Shown here: one piece after another, positions 13,242 through 14,095 of the stretch | Position numbering within the stretch: position 1 is the first letter of the stretch | Layout of the letters: every line of letters begins with the position of its first letter | Assembly: GCA_023301245.1 (NCBI GenBank) | Contig: JALZUV010000276.1 | Span: 1 to 14,095 of the forward strand | Length of the DNA stretch: 14,095 nt | Source of the DNA: Rickettsiales bacterium | Lineage (GTDB): Bacteria > Pseudomonadota > Alphaproteobacteria > Rickettsiales > JALZUV01 | Direction: 5' to 3' | Position numbers and translations under genes: made by a program | The notes under the pieces: model-generated | The model's input: the letters and a program-made list of their open reading frames with translations, nothing else | Told to the model about the DNA's origin: nothing | The model's database searches: none

Positions 13242-13277
13242 GCGCAAACGCATAGTTAAGGAATTAGAAAAAGTCAC

Positions 13278-14095
13278 ATGGCAGAAAAAGATAACAAGTC
13301 AAAATCGACGCTCAAAATTGGGCCAAGTAAGCTCTCATTAACCAAAACGGTTGAGGGCGGAAAAGTGACGCAAAATTTCCAGCGTGGGCGCTCAAAGACC
13401 GTCACCGTTGAAGTACGTAAAACCCGTAACTACAGCCGTGATGGTGGCGAAATGAAGCGTGAAGCTGTTTCGACTGCAGGCCAGCAAGGTCTAAGTGCTC
13501 GTGAGCAAGAGGCTCGCCAAAAAGCGCTTGAAGCAGCACAAGCTGCGCAAAAAGAAAATGGTAAATCGGACGCAAACCAGCCGCATATTCAGTCGGCGAT
13601 TAAGGTGCGTGAGAAGCAAACAAGCGGCAATGATATTGTTGAGCCAGATAAGCCAATTATTGAGCCTCCTGTTGTTAAGGATGTTAAAAAGAAGCCAGAA
13701 CAAAAAACTTCTGCTCCAGTGCATAAGAAGGTGGACGATAAAAAGGGCGCGAACAATAAGGGTGACCGTTCTAATAAAATGAAGCTCGGCAATGATGTTC
13801 GCCGTGGCGGTAAAATGACCGTTCAGCAAGCGCTCAACTATGGTGATGGCAAGCGTCAACGCTCGCTAGCATCAGTTAAGCGTGCGCGTGAAAAAGCACG
13901 TCGTGCTGAATTAGGGCTTGGAGATGAGGCTCGTGAAAAGCGTATCCGCGATGTTGTTGTGCCTGAAGTTATTACGGTGCAAGAACTTGCTAACCGTATG
14001 GCAGAGCGCGCGGTTGATGTAGTAAAAGAACTCATGAAAATGGGCTCAATGGTGACGGTGAATCAGTCGATTGACCAAGATACTGCTGAACTGAT
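13278..14095 (+). CDS. infB: Translation initiation factor IF-2, N-terminal part
   Basis: IF-2 is the GTPase that brings initiator fMet-tRNA to the 30S subunit and promotes subunit joining. The frame is open from the ATG to the window edge (272 codons), so the G domain lies beyond. The beginning, KIGPSKLSLTK then TVEGGKVTQNFQRGRSKTV and EVRKTR, is the N-terminal motif of alphaproteobacterial IF-2. It is followed by a long, charged, disordered linker rich in Lys, Gln and Ala. Near the end an IF2_N domain starts: VPEVITVQELANRMAERAVD followed by VVKELMKMGSMVTVNQSID. The purine tract AAGGA lies 15 bases before the ATG, farther than usual. The gap from ylxR is 36 bases with no terminator, so it belongs to the rimP operon. 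Confidence 0.97.
   Translation, partial: MAEKDNKSKSTLKIGPSKLSLTKTVEGGKVTQNFQRGRSKTVTVEVRKTRNYSRDGGEMKREAVSTAGQQGLSAREQEARQKALEAAQAAQKENGKSDANQPHIQSAIKVREKQTSGNDIVEPDKPIIEPPVVKDVKKKPEQKTSAPVHKKVDDKKGANNKGDRSNKMKLGNDVRRGGKMTVQQALNYGDGKRQRSLASVKRAREKARRAELGLGDEAREKRIRDVVVPEVITVQELANRMAERAVDVVKELMKMGSMVTVNQSIDQDTAEL

Noticed and set aside
13491..13859. Open frames on both strands within the infB linker region
   Set aside because: They are shadows of the Lys/Gln/Ala-rich IF-2 linker; the frame starting at 13278 has clear IF-2 motifs on both sides.

Overview
The window is a stretch of ordinary alphaproteobacterial chromosome with a few lineage-specific genes. Three features point to Alphaproteobacteria. 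The InfB N-terminus opens with the TVEGGKVTQNFQRGRSKTV-type motif. The YlxR protein carries a fused L7Ae-like domain and sits between nusA and infB. YidC and the Bax-inhibitor-1 protein have alphaproteobacterial-type sequences. By eye the base composition is moderate, neither AT-extreme nor GC-rich. No order or genus can be fixed from the sequence alone.

Layout. Positions 1-456 hold the 3' end of dapD (lysine/diaminopimelate synthesis). It converges with two minus-strand genes: a degenerate J-domain protein of a family I know from phages and mobile elements (453-1070), and an exported ankyrin-repeat protein (1112-1972). A divergent plus-strand pair follows: an atypical SDR of YeeZ type and an overlapping small lipoprotein (2022-3141). 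A strong promoter-like site at 3201-3229 precedes rpmH-rnpA-yidD-yidC, the classical cluster for ribosomal protein L34, the RNase P protein and membrane-protein insertion, which ends with an overlapping GNAT acetyltransferase (to 6240). A Bax-inhibitor-1 membrane protein (6315-7073) has its own promoter-like site and terminator. Then come an AIM24-family gene directly abutting gpsA (7143-8864) and an unrecognised helical protein with a very good terminator (8988-9547). A minus-strand gene (9721-10386) encodes a membrane-anchored Ala/Asp/Thr-rich protein built of 11-residue repeats, with its own terminator. The right end is the transcription/translation operon rimP-nusA-ylxR-infB (10552 to the window edge), preceded by a terminator-like hairpin in its leader.

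How the genes work together. The rpmH group couples ribosome, tRNA-processing and membrane-insertion functions. The rimP group couples 30S maturation, transcription elongation/termination and translation initiation. The remaining genes are singletons or pairs with no common pathway visible.

The most notable signals are the 11-mer repeat protein, the possible attenuator ahead of rimP, the phage-type J-domain protein that has lost HPD, a possible CTG start for ylxR, and a possibly leaderless ankyrin gene. I see no CRISPR array, insertion sequence, tRNA, rRNA, toxin-antitoxin pair or obvious defence system, and no convincing multi-gene undescribed system.
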